A stretch of DNA of 64,000 nucleotides, from assembly GCA_036897525.1 (NCBI GenBank), contig JAYMTJ010000015.1:87489-151488 (forward strand). The letters run 5' to 3'. Position 1 is the stretch's first letter. Every line of letters starts with the position of its first letter. Of the stretch, positions 47,496 to 59,096 are shown in pieces. The translations under genes and the position numbers were made by a program. Below the pieces are notes generated by a model, which had not been told where the DNA came from, ran no database searches, and saw only the letters and a program-made list of their open reading frames with translations. The stretch comes from Pelargonium x hortorum (lineage: Eukaryota; Streptophyta; Magnoliopsida; Geraniales; Geraniaceae).

Positions 47496-49355
47496 TTTGT
47501 CGGTTGTTATAATGTGTGGGGTTAAACTTAAGACTATTAAGCATTTTACAGGCAGTCAATTTTTTCTTATTTTGAGAGTCCTAATTCCGGATATTCTAGC
47601 TACTAATGTAATGAATAGTAAAAAAAACGAGTACCTGTATCACAAGGAAGAGTCTAGCTCATTAAAGAGACTAACAAGGCTACAAATAAGACAGATTGGG
47701 TAAATAAGTTTCAGATGGTATTTTGTTTATCCTTACCAATCCTGGTATTTCTTAAGTAGTACCTGTTTTGTGCTGGTGGCTTTATTAGGGAATTTAGAAG
47801 TTTAAGAAAGAGCTAATTTGTTTTACGATTTTAAGGAAGATAGCTCAAGTGAAGAAAGAGGTTCCTGTTTAGTACTAATTGGCTAATATATAGTAAAACC
47901 GCTATGTTCTAGTCTCTAAGCTAAGATTAAAGGGATTCCAATTAAGACCAATTAATAGTAGTAACCTTGGTGCTCCTTATTTCTTTGTTTTCTAGTTGTA
48001 AGTATAATTCGGGTATTTGCATCTTTGGTATCCTTGTACTAATTCATTTCCCTGTCCCGGAGAGTCCTAGTCTTTCCTTTGCTTTGAGAAAGAGCTCTCT
48101 AAATTAGACTAAGATTTGTTTGAAGCTCAAGGTAAGGTCATTAAAATGGAGGTCTTTAACAGGATAGTCATTTCAGTAAGGAAGTTAACAAGTTCATAGG
48201 ATAGCCCTAGAGTCCAGCCCAAACAGTAATCAAGACAAGCTAAGACAGGCCTTTTTTTACTTAAGCAATTCGAGGTCTCTCCTGCCAATTCTGGTTATAA
48301 CTCTTCTAGGTCATAAGAAGTCTAGCTCCAAGCGGGCTGCTGGGAAGGGTGCGCTAAGATAAAAGCAGGGTCCTTTTAAGATAGTCTGGTAAGTCTTTTA
48401 CGGGTATTTACTATCCTGTCAGTTTAGTATCTAAAGTACAAAATAAGGTATTATAGTAAGGGACACCAACTTTATAAGCCTCGAGTTTACTACTATACAT
48501 ATACAAATAAATACAGGTTAGCATCATAAGACATGGAACCCCCATGTTCAGCCATTAAGGTACATTAGGTAAGTTTCTCCTAGGTATCTCTCTTACTACT
48601 ACTACCCATTTTCTCTAACTTAGAAAAGAGTCTCTTTTTCTTAAGCTTAGGTAAGTTTAGGCATTTTAAGGATAACCAAGGCAGGGCTAGAGAATCCAGG
48701 TACTTTGACAGGTTTAAAAGGGATTTTTTAGCAAATAAGTTTTGAAAGAAATTCTGCTTTTCTGGTCTTTGTAGTGTAAGAAAGACTTCTCACTTTTCAG
48801 GTCAATTCTCTATTCTCTCTGTTTAGCTAAGCGGGGCATTATCCTTAGTGTTTTTACGGGTTTTCTAGTAAGGTTTATAGGAATTAAAGATTCAAGTAGG
48901 GCTAAAGTCATTTTTTCTAGTTCTAGTTGGTGTAATATTATTATAGTGTAATGTGGTATATCCCTCAAGTAAACTAATAGAATTAACTTATTATCTATAT
49001 CTATTACTCTTTTATTAGCAACACAGGCTCCTGCTACTGGATATGGCACCTTCCTCTCATGGGTATCTCTGTCTCAGGGTATAACTGCTTTGGCCTATTC
49101 AGTTCAGTTCCTACTGGTTAAGCTCTTGCTATTGGTACAGCTGCTAAGTCATAAGAAGTTAAGAACAAACAACTATAAAGCTGAGGAGGATATGTTGAAA
49201 GTAAGTAAGCTCATTAATAGCCTTTTCTCGTTTTCTAGTCCTAAGAGGTAATATAGGGATTAAGCGCTCTTTGATTTTTTTAGATCGGATATCCTTTTCT
49301 ATACCCTGTACCGCATTTTCTCATTTTTATTACACTCCTCAGGGCTAGTGGGCTA

Positions 49356-49368
49356 CCCCCCCCCCCCC
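49356..49368. repeat. C13 homopolymer
   Basis: Exactly thirteen C in the given sequence. Such runs are prone to slippage and to sequencing error, so the length may vary. Confidence 0.9.
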
Positions 49369-50182
49369 TCATTCCTACCGGATTTTTCCCCAATTCAATC
49401 CAATTTTCCGGGACTACTGAGTTTCTACTTAACACATCCTTTAGTACTTTTAAAACAGTATCCAAATCCAATTTCGGGATAAAAAAAAGGTTCTATAATA
49501 TCGAAGTACAGGTATAAGGTTTCGTGTCTGTAAAGGAGTTTTTAATATAATAGTAGGGAATTCCTTCCCTCGATTTAACAAGGGAGCTATACGATTTTAT
49601 TAATGTAGAGAGCTGTCTCTATATCACCCTTTAGCCGCCTTTAGTATTAGCCCTTCCGCCTAAGGCATCGGCCCAGTAACTAAAAAAAGGAAAAATGCTC
49701 GGAACTGAAAAAGCTAGAAAGCGTTAGGTATTTCTATTTAAGTGATTACACTTTACTTTAGGAGCCCTTCAAGTCAATTTTTTTGATAGCCGGTACCGAA
49801 ACCCGCTTACTGGATTAGCTTTTTTCAAGGAATTTTAACATATAACATACTTGGATCATAAACCCAATAACTGGAATGGTACTACCTTACTTAGAGACTT
49901 TAGAAACCCCGTGTCAGGAAGACCTTCTACCAAAAATCTATACTCAACTTTTTTATAGTCCCCCAGTATAACCCTTGGGTGTGCTCTAAGTGTAAAATCC
50001 AATCCATGTTGAGGTCAGTAAAGAAACAAAAAAATAGAATTTATGAACTGAAAGAGGCTTTTACCTAACAATTAACCAAGAGTTTCCCCGTGCATACAAT
50101 AGAGTGTTTGTTTAATTATTTATGACTTGAATACTCTTAAAATCTCGAAGGCTAAAGTTTACTAGTGTGTCTGTGCGACTCT

Positions 50183-50210
50183 CTTTAATTTATAGAGCCG
50201 GGGTTTGCTA
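50183..50210 (+). repeat. GAGCCGGG-type repeat, partial copy 3
   Basis: CTTTAATTTATAGAGCCGGG followed by GTTTGC. Only the 3' half of the element is recognisable. Confidence 0.6.
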
Positions 50211-50700
50211 GAGTGACTTAAAAATATCAGTGATTTACAAAGGACGAAGGTTTTTGCTAATCTCAAATTAGGGCACCGGAGTTTCTTTACCCTCTTTAGG
50301 AGTAACAAAGGAGACAGAATTCTTATAATCTAATAAGAGCAAGTAAAGTAAGATTACAGAATAGGTTAAAGTTCTTTTTAGTTAGACCTAATCGGCTTTC
50401 CCACGATTACAGCATTTGAACCTGTGCTTTACATTTCAAGTTCTACTAGAAATTGCAGGCGTATGGAGCTGCCGACTTCTAATTTACTTTATATGTGCTT
50501 TCGTATAGAAGACACGTTAATTCCTGTTGTTAATATCTCTATTGCTATTGTGTACAGGGATCTCTTTAGTTCTATGACTTTATCTCTTATTCCTTGTGCT
50601 TATCTCGTTAAAGAGGAGACATACTTAAATACTACACCCATACATCTATACTTACTGACTCAAAAAATGGGATCTATTCCCAGAAAAGGACCCTGTTTCT

Positions 50701-52080
50701 TAAAGACAAGGACCTCTTAACTCTCATATAACCTGGAAACTCTTAAACAACAGACCTGAATGAAAATGCTTACTCATATACCCTTGAATTAAGCCCAACA
50801 ATACCTAGGAACGGAGCTATCTATATTATATCTGTGTGAGATACATTAAAAGAATCAGAGCTACTAACCCTTGCCTTAGCCAAAGCCTGCCCAAGAGAAG
50901 CAAAGCAGCCACACCCACTATATCTTCAGGACTTTTACTTGACTGAACTGGAAAATTCTCTACTTTAGTTAAAATCTTAAAAACACATTCTTACCGCTCT
51001 TAATGTCTTAAACTTGCTCAGAAAGAAATAGGGGATTCCCTCAACAAATACAAAGAATTGCTTTTCTTGGAATGCCTTTAACCAACCAACAAAATACTGA
51101 CCAGAAAAAGGCTCTATAAACTGTTTACCCCTGAAATATCTAAACTAATTCTAAATTCTGCTCAGATACCTTAGTAAGTAAGCAGTTTAACCTAAGCCCG
51201 CAAACTATGACCCGGTTTCTTTACTTAGAAGGACCTTGTGCAACCTTAGACTTCTCTTTAGTCTTACCTGTCTATTACTAGACTTCCCTAGAGGTGTTAA
51301 TACTCATTGAAGTAGAGACTTATAGGAGACTTTACCAGGTCTAACACTAACAGAAGTAAGTAAACCCTTTAGTCGTTTCTGTAAAGTATTTCCTAGAATT
51401 GGTATTTCTAATCTAAGTGGGTTCAGCTAAAGTAAGGAGTTAGTAGCTTTTATGTGTTTAGCAAATATTCGTAGGGCTCCTTTGGGTCTATCTTTAGAGA
51501 AGTCTTTTCGCATTCATCATAAGAGGTACTATTTGTAACAGTTTTCGGGGGAGTTCCTTGTAAGATTTCGATTTATGAGTAAGCAAGTAAGATATTAAGA
51601 GCTTTACAATGTTAAGTTAAGATAGTTTTGAAGTTAAGGTCAAGAATTTCCAGTAACTTTAAGGAATTCTAAAAAGTAAAGCAGTAGCTAATGCAAAGGA
51701 GTAAAAAGTCTATCCGATTAAGCGTATTGACAAGCTAAAGTAAAGGAGAAGCTTACTATTCTGTCTAAGGAGTTATCCGATAATGTATTAATTCTTCTGG
51801 TGCTTGTATGTAGTAAGCTGGCCTCAAGTCAAGAGATTGTAGTAGGGACTGTTGCGAAATAATAGCTTTTAAATAATTCCTAATTTAGTTTAAAGATAGT
51901 GAAATGAATTAATTCTTTGTATTCATATTCTGGGTTTGTAAAGCTAGTACTTTAACAGTCTAGAAAAGATAACACACTCTGTAATTCTTGCACATTTAGT
52001 CGAGTCCATGCAGGTAGAACTCTCTTTCTTTGTGAGAGTAATCTTAATTGTTGCTAACACAGGCTATTGTTAAAAAGAAA
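50701..52080. repeat. Abutting C-rich and G-rich islands with a sharp switch near 51.3 kb
   Basis: From 50.7 to about 51.29 kb the + strand has about twice as much C as G. From about 51.34 to 52.08 kb it has two to three times as much G as C. The second half carries GTTGCTAACACAGGC at about 52048, a reverse-type ACACCGGC variant. No gene is recognised. Confidence 0.5.
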
Positions 52081-55000
52081 AAACCTTCTCATTTATTATG
52101 TCTATCGAATTCCGTACTTATAATAAATAACTCAAATTAGAAGGTAAAAAACTAGTATACGGACAACGGACAAAGGGATTCGCCCTAAGTGTTCCGGCGA
52201 AAAACTGATAGTTTCAGTATTTTTTTTATTCCCCATTGTTAATTAAGTAGCTAAATTAATACCTTATGAATCTTCATCAGTTAGCCGAGCTAGTTTACTC
52301 TTTCTATTTTGAAATCTCCTTATCCGGTAGACACCTTATTTAGGTAATAAAGTTTCATCGGAGCCCCTTTTAACCTAAATTTAGCTTTACTTATCCCGGT
52401 CTTCCTAATATCTTAAAGAAAAATGGGGTTATTTGCATTTATTAGCGAGAGCTAGGTTTAATAGTATGAACTAGCATTTACAAAAATGAAAACGGAAGAG
52501 CTTCTTCGTTTAGGATTCTTACCAAGTTTGAATTGGAGAGTTATAAATTTTAAAGTGTTAAAATAAAGTGTTAAAAAAGGGTCTCCCAAAGCGCTAACTA
52601 ATAAACGAAGCTTTGTGTATTACTAGTACGTAGTGTTTTAAGCCATTCCGTACTCAAGGAAACCTTAATTAAAGGCTTTTTCTACAAAAGTATGCGTGTA
52701 CTAAACCTTTTATATTCTTATACTTTAATAGAAGCCAATCTATCCTGGGGCAACGTTTACTTGTACACGGTAAACCCGAAACCCAATAGCAATGAATATA
52801 AATCCACTTATCGAGACATGATATTGGTTATTAGTTACTGGTGTAGCTAACTTCAAGGATTTAGAATATGGGTTACTCTTCTGGGGAACGTATTAATTAC
52901 CTTATCTCGTGTTTCGGATCTATTTTTGGTTTTTATATATTATATAGACCACACATCCATCGAAATCAAATTGTTTTAACTTATTTATCTACTTTCTACA
53001 GCATCTACTAAATACCATAGAGAATATGGAGGTGAAATTGAAAAGAACTATTATACTATATAAGCTATTAATTATAAGGACTTACTTTTCTTAAATTGCG
53101 TATACTTTCAAAGCTATCTGAGCTATGTATTCTGAATCTATAGTAAACGAGAGAACAACGTGGTATCCCTGGAGACCTGGAAAAATCCATAACTATTATA
53201 GAAACCCCTTACTTACTCTTATAAATTCAAGATCTAGGAGGACTTTTAGGATTCCTTAACGGGTATACGCAGAATCTCTCTCAAAACCCGGAAGAATCGG
53301 AAACTTCGTAAACCAAAGACAAGAGCAACTCTTTAAGTTTTATTATTCCTGAATGCCTTTGGACCAGAATACAGAAACCAAAGTAATGAATTTCCGGTAA
53401 GGGCTGGAGTAGAATTAAAGCCTGCTTTCCAATCTATATATATAGCTGCTGGTCCTAGTGTAGGATTCACTTTACTGATACTAGATTAAAAGACCCTGCC
53501 TCTGTTACACTGCAGTCAGGTGCAAGGACTTACGTGTATAAGTAACTAGTAAAACCTAAAAGGCAATAAAATGAAACTCTATAAGAAAGAAAAGAATAAA
53601 AAACCCTTATAGCAACTCCTTTTCTTTATAGAGCTACTTAAACTGAAAAGAGACTCTTTTACATAAAAAGGAAAGACTCTTGATAAAGGCTGAGAAATGA
53701 GGAGTATGGATTCATTACATTAGAACAAAGCCAAAGTTATTATCTAATCATTCGCGAGTTTAGGGGAGTTCTAGTAAGTAGTTAAAGGAATCTCCTTTGC
53801 TCTGTCCTTTTTGGTATAGGTAGGATCCCTTGGAGTTTTAGAATGCAACCTTTTAAGGATTTCGAGTACAAGGTTAGGGATGATTGGGGGAGCTCCCTCG
53901 TTAGAAGCAAGTTAAGGTCAAAAGCACTTCTATTCTATAAAATAAAGTAAATAAAGGTAGTAGAGTAGAACTCTAAAGCTTGTAGGCAGTTTTCTTATTT
54001 TCCAGATCCAGTGTAATAAGTGAAAGGGAAAAGACTGGAGAGGGTTATCGCTGTTAAGAGAGGGAGCATAAGAAAGAAAGAAAGAAAGTAATACAAATAA
54101 GTTAAGGAATTTCTACTAGTCAGGCATAGGAAATTGGTAATATCTTCGTATTCTGCTAGTTTTATTTAGTATCTGAGATGTTCCCATCTATTAAAAAAAG
54201 TAAGTAGAATTTGAATTCCCTGTTTTTACTAAAGGTGCACGGGTCTCCAAGGAATGGTTAATTAAGCCTAAACGCTTTAGTAACAAAGTTTCGAGTTCAT
54301 AACATAATACCAGAGCCTCCACTACACTAGCTTTTGAAGACAAAACACTTAAAAATGCTAGAAAAGCGTCCCTATAATTTTCATTATTTATTTGGAACTC
54401 CTCCATGCAAGTAAAACTGGATAAAAGAATCCCTTTTGGTATATTTGAACGAATAAGTAGCACCGGATTCTCTAGATATTAGAAGCAGAACCAGCCCGAG
54501 TCAAATTCCTTCTGGCTAACCTAAGTGTGTACGAGAGCAAGAGATTCACTCTCTATCTTACTTATCTCAACCGGGACCCCTGCTAACTTGTATTTGGATT
54601 ATATCCTGCCCTTCTAGTCTAGAAACTTTCTTGAGCCTTTAATTTAATATTTGCATTTTCGTCTAAGTTCTTTTCAATCAATCAATTTCAAATTGATTCT
54701 AATCTAGGGTATATACAAAGCAAGCACTTAAGGTATACTCCATTCTAAAAAGCAAGCAAAAAGAAGGAAGAAGAGGATACGATGTATTATCTATACAATT
54801 TGTTAAATTATACTATACTGTCCGTGCCAATACCTAGATTTCTTTCCTTTATACGGAGCTTGTTTTTGTTAACAAAAAAAAGGGCTAGGAATTAATTAGA
54901 GGGTCTCTTGTTGTGCCCTTTATTGACTGACCTGACCCCTAAAACGAAATAAAAGGAAAAAACCCTTACAGGATAGCAAAACGAAAGAGAGTTTTCTAGA

Positions 55001-55155
55001 TTACTCCTATTTTTTTGTCTTTAACCGGGTGCAGTATCTAAGGATGTAGTTTAGGTACCCTTTCCTTTAGTAAACCGAGAGGGTAAATCTTTTTTTTATT
55101 GCCATACATGATTCTTATCTAAATAATTTTCTTCAACTTGGTTAAATCTATAAAG
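52081..55155. other. Spacer with short skewed islands
   Basis: C-rich at about 53.2-53.64 kb, then G-rich at about 53.7-54.18 kb. The minus-strand frame at 54191-54463 (90 codons) looks protein-like but has no family I recognise, and its length is within chance. ACTGGTGTAGCTAAC near 52839 is a repeat word in reverse orientation. Confidence 0.45.
54067..54088. repeat. AAGA microsatellite, partner of 32896-32917
   Basis: Same 22-mer as at 32.9 kb, here inside a G-rich island, about 120 nt before the open frame at 54191-54463 (minus). Confidence 0.8.
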
Positions 55156-56623
55156 TATTCGCAAGGATACTTTCAGCAGTTTTTGAATAAAAGAAAAGGA
55201 AGGTCTTGAAGTTAGAAGATGCTTAAATTTAAGTTAAGGTAAGCTACTAAATACTATTAAGAACCCTATAAGAAAATTTATATAGTTTTTAATTAGTAAG
55301 TAAGCTACTTGTACTATAGCACTCTGACTTATACAGGAGTATATTCTTTTTTCTTCCTAGCCTTGCTCGTGTAATAAAATTGCTCATAAATAAGGCTTGA
55401 GTTAGAAAGATAAATTGAGGGATCCTCATTGAACATTAGCGATTACACGAGTTTGCTCTGAGTTCTTACTTGAGGTTGAGTAAGCCAACACTTAAGCTTC
55501 TATAAATATAACTAAAGATACTACAGGCCTTTAGTCTTTCATTTGGATGTTTTGTCAGAGTTCTCTTATTTATTGGTTGGGTAAAAAACATCCCTTGTGT
55601 ATAGTGTTGGCGAAGGACTTACTTAGATTATTATATTATAGTCTTGTTAGTTTGACACAGTTGTAACAGAATACAGATTATACTCTCTTTGAGAGGACAC
55701 TCCAAACCTCTTTGTAGTTAAACTAGCATTCTGTTTAAACCAGTATAAATAAAGACTTAAATAAAGGAAGGATCCCACTTTAGTAGAAGATGTCAATTAA
55801 AGGTAAAAGTTGACTTGTTCTTGGAGAGTCTAAGGCTGCTATTCTGTATAAATTATGTCTCGCTTGTTACTATATTCGGATTTTCCTAACTTGTTTATGG
55901 ATAACCTGTCTAACCAGATGAGTACTTTTAACCTAACAACAGTTCTAACGAATATCTAAGACTAAGAATCTAAAGGAAGACTACTTGCTAAAGGTCACGC
56001 TCATATGAATTATTCTATTGGAGGGATGAAAGACTCTCTTTCAAGTGTTCTAACCTTGTAGGCTAAGATTCTAAGACAAGATTTATCTTGAGGGACAGTT
56101 TCTATAGGGTTATAGAAGCTAGGACTATAGTAAAGGCAAGTTTACTTATGGATGCGGGTTCAGTTTGGGATTGCAGCTAAACCTTCGGCGTTGAGAGTTG
56201 CTAAGCAAATGAATGCTAGGAATAGTACTATGTATGAGAGAGTTTCCGAGTCTTAAAGAGAGAGAGCATTCTTCCGATCTAGTAAAGGAGTTCACAAGAT
56301 TCTATATCTTATAAAGGACAAGTTAGTAACTGTAGGTATTCTAGCTTTGGTGTATCTTTATTTATTTGTCAAAGACTTCCTTAACTTAAAGGGTCAGACC
56401 GGATAGAGATAGGTTGTAGCTAAGCATCTACTTCTAAGCGGATAGACCATAAAGTAATAGAAAGGAATTGCATCAAATGGGATAGTAAAAAAGAATAATA
56501 ACTATAGGAATTCTAGCTTTGTGTTCTTGACTTTTGAGAGTAGATACCTATCCTTCACATTATAATCTTAGTTCTTCCTTTGAGTTTAGGAACTTACTCC
56601 GATAAATGTATTGCAGTAGCCCT

Positions 56624-56668
56624 CTTGTTCTAATTCTAATGGGATGGTAAAGGAATGACATAAACAGA
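56624..56668 (-). repeat. Diverged repeat copy, inverted
   Basis: The minus strand carries TTTACCATCCCATTAGAATT followed by AGAACAAG, as in the copy at 41.95 kb. The ATTAGAA word is locally duplicated. Confidence 0.6.
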
Positions 56669-56756
56669 TCTTGATGATGAGAAGTCCAGGTCTTAATGGA
56701 AAGTAGCAGCGAGTCTATTGTTCTTTAGTTCTTGTGACAGACCAGTTATTCTTGGA

Positions 56757-56784
56757 AATTGTTTTAATGGAAAGACAGAAAACT
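56757..56784 (-). repeat. CCATTAGAACAATT repeat copy, inverted
   Basis: The minus strand gives TTCTGTCTTTCCATTA followed by AAACAATT. It differs at one base from 36860-36883 over the shared 24 nt and lies in a G-rich island. Confidence 0.8.
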
Positions 56785-58007
56785 GAATTCTATTTGTTTT
56801 AGGAATCGAGGTAAAGATATTGCTATGATGTATTCAGGGTTTGTAAAGCAGTACCAAGTCTTAAAGCAAGGGAAGTCCTGTAGCTTTGTGAGTGTAGAGT
56901 CCTAAGAATTTTTTCTAGAAGTAATAACTTATTTGTAGCTTTAAATTGGAGCTAATGGAAACCTGGCAGTATTGATTGACAAGCGAAAACCCTCAATGTA
57001 TTCCTTGTACTTGGAACTTGTCAGGTGTTAATAGTTAATCCTAAGTCTTAAAGGATGAGCTAAAGCTAAGCAAAACTTATTAAGCCAGTAACTCTTTAGC
57101 CAGCAAATGAAGGGGCTTATAGAATTTCCAGTTAGTTGATAAAGAGTAACAGAATACAGTCTTAGTTCTTTAGTGTAAACCGGTAAAGGAATTAAAGGAA
57201 TACAAGTCCAAATACTCTAGGCTGTAATAGATACATGAACTGGTGTTAATTGGTATAATGGAAGCATCTCTTTCCTTATAGTTATAGCTGGCAAATTCAA
57301 GTCTAAGAGTACTCTACCGTATAGTACTACTCGCGGATAAGCTGGTGTTGCTAATTGAATCTAAGAAATGCTTACTTAAATGAGTTCCTGTGAGTTTCTA
57401 AAAGGAGTCAATTAATGTATTCTGGGGTTGTAGTCTTAATGGAAGTGAAGGAGGAGATTCTATTATTGTTCGAGAGTAGATTCCCAATTCTATTTCCTTA
57501 GACTAGATATTCCTATTCCCTTAAGTGTAGCCTTAATTGTAGTAACTCTCTAAATTGTATTCTATTCTTCTCTTCTGTGTAAGCCGGTTCAGGAGTCTTA
57601 GACAGAAAATGTATTCCCGGTTTTTTTTGTGGAAGGTACAGATTCTATTTCCTTTGTTGAGAGTATATTCTATTCCTAGTCCTAATAAGATAGTTTAGGT
57701 TCATAATTCTTAGTTCCAGGTATTCCGTATTCTTTGCAAGCAGCTCTTTGTTTTAGGGGAGGTCACAAGATTGTATTCGTATTCCTGGTTTTATGCTGCA
57801 CTTGCTTTTAATTTATAGTCTTTATTTTAGGAGTATCCGGGTATAGGGTGAACAAAGGGTTTTAAAGAATACAAAGGGGAATTTTGAAGCTTAAAGAATA
57901 TTTAAGTCAAGAGTGACTTCTTTACTACTTTGTTAATGTTTTACTGTCCTTTAGTAAGCTTATTAATAGGTAGCAGCTCTATGTTTTTCCTGGTATCTCT
58001 GTTTAAC

Positions 58008-58070
58008 AAAGGGAAGTTAATTTACGGGCAGGCTCTGTTTTCCAGGTATTTTTTGTATAGTATCCCGAAT
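58008..58070 (+). repeat. Second repeat family, copy 2
   Basis: Direct partner of 37804-37884: AAAGGGAAGTTAATTTACGG, then GCAGGCTCTGTTTTCCAGG, then AGTATCCCGAAT. It lies at the end of the 55-58 kb G-rich island. Confidence 0.75.
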
Positions 58071-58802
58071 AGGAATAATCTAAGTAATTCGAATAAGGAT
58101 TCGAGTTAGTGTCGTAAACCTCGCAAGGACTCAATTCTCAGCGTTTCTGATGCCATAGCTTTCAGTTAATATTAATTAAATTTGCAGATAACTCCCTTTT
58201 TATTGTCTCACATGGCATGAGTCAAAAAAGTCTTATCCCTTCCTAAGGCGTAGTTTCAAGAACTCAATTAACCTGCTATATATTATCTTTTTGATTAATG
58301 TCAGGAAAAGTGCCCAACGGAAACCCCCCAAAACATTATAGAGATTAAAAGTTGACGGGCGCTTTACACTACATGCTATGCTTTCATCCCCGAGAAGTAT
58401 GTTCTATAGGGTGTTAGTTTGTAGAAATGTAAAAAGAAATGCTTTTTTTATTCCGGCAAGCATATTTTGATTCCCACCTCGTTCAGGATATAAGGTGATT
58501 TTCACCTGTGGTTTTGCTTATGAAGTCCTTATGACGCTTTGTATTTTTTTTACAAGTCTTAGGACTAGTAAAGCTAGTAATTTGAGTGTTAACCAGTCCC
58601 GGTAGCTTTTTTTACAAGGAAGCAAACTTTAAGCTTGGTCTAACCTTGCTTGTTTGAAGGAAAAGATAAGTAAAGTATAGAACGTTGAAAGAGAGGGACC
58701 CTTCTTCTTTTTTTACTGAAGAGTAGTCAATTTATCTTTTATCTACGAATTCTGGCGGGTAACTATACTTTAAAGGAGGAGCTTAGCTTTTTTTATTACC
58801 CC

Positions 58803-58885
58803 CTATGTACTGTACTGGATTTGAACTAAGTATCATCTTCGTGCACTCAACCCGTGCTTTATCACCAAAATTCTGGAGTCTCGGT
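58803..58885 (-). pseudogene. possible tRNA-like relic
   Basis: The minus strand contains TTGGTGATAAAGCAC, close to the D-loop word of the relic at 2.7 kb, then AGTTCAAATCC in T-arm position about 30 nt later. A GCAC/GTGC hairpin with a seven-base loop lies between them, but that loop lacks U33. The acceptor does not pair. It lies about 140 nt from the tRNA-Met-like relic and on the same strand. Identity cannot be assigned. Confidence 0.15.
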
Positions 58886-59020
58886 TGGGTAGATAGTTGA
58901 CAGCTGAATTACACTGCACTTTTACCGGATTTGCATACCTGAGAAATAGAGTCTTCTTAAGTGAATCTTAGTAGTACGAAACCAGATTTATTTCAAAGCT
59001 TTTCTTGTACTCGAACTTAA

Positions 59021-59096
59021 CTATAAATGCGACTTGAACCTACGCCTTTACCTTTCATGAGCATAGATCTACCTGCTTTCAACTTGCTCGAAATAG
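59021..59096 (-). pseudogene. tRNA-Met (CAU)-like relic
   Basis: The minus strand reads as a 76-nt, tRNA-sized element with CTAT at its 5' end and ATAG at its 3' end. It contains a loop CTCATGA (CAT anticodon, the same loop as mitochondrial initiator tRNA-Met), then 13 nt, then AGGTTCAAGTC in T-arm position. The anticodon stem and half of the T stem do not pair, and the D arm appears to carry an insertion. It is best read as a decayed trnM/trnfM copy; chance similarity cannot be excluded. Confidence 0.25.

Larger units (their letters stand above)
47001..49260. repeat. G/T-rich island with shared repeat words
   Basis: Carries the third-family and GAGCCGGG-type copies, TTTGAAGCTCAAGG at 48119 (shared with 13139), and AGGTCATAAGAAGT/AAGTCATAAGAAGT near 48310 and 49147. 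Frames at 47497-47703 (plus) and 48810-49049 (minus) are unrecognised. Confidence 0.5.
49261..50700. other. Spacer with a C13 run
   Basis: Thirteen consecutive C at 49356-49368, the longest G/C homopolymer in the window. It falls inside a 63-codon minus-strand frame (49280-49471), which therefore reads as a Gly run. The frame at 50424-50720 (98 codons, plus) is unrecognised. Confidence 0.5.
55156..58100 (-). repeat. Largest G-rich island, reverse-orientation repeats
   Basis: About 2.9 kb of G/T-rich + strand. The minus strand carries CCATTA-type copies near 56632, 56768, 56696, 56952, 57261 and 57431, and the word AGCAACACC at about 57345. It ends with second-family copy 2. No open frame over 60 codons is worth listing, so the stretch is unlikely to code. 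Confidence 0.6.

Noticed and set aside
50400-50440. Minus-strand ACAGGTTCAAATGCTGT resembling a tRNA T arm
   Set aside because: The T stem nearly pairs, but no D arm, anticodon arm or matching acceptor lies upstream.
52761-52778. Resemblance to the rRNA TTGTACACACCG decoding-site box
   Set aside because: The match stops after TTGTACAC, with no neighbouring rRNA features.
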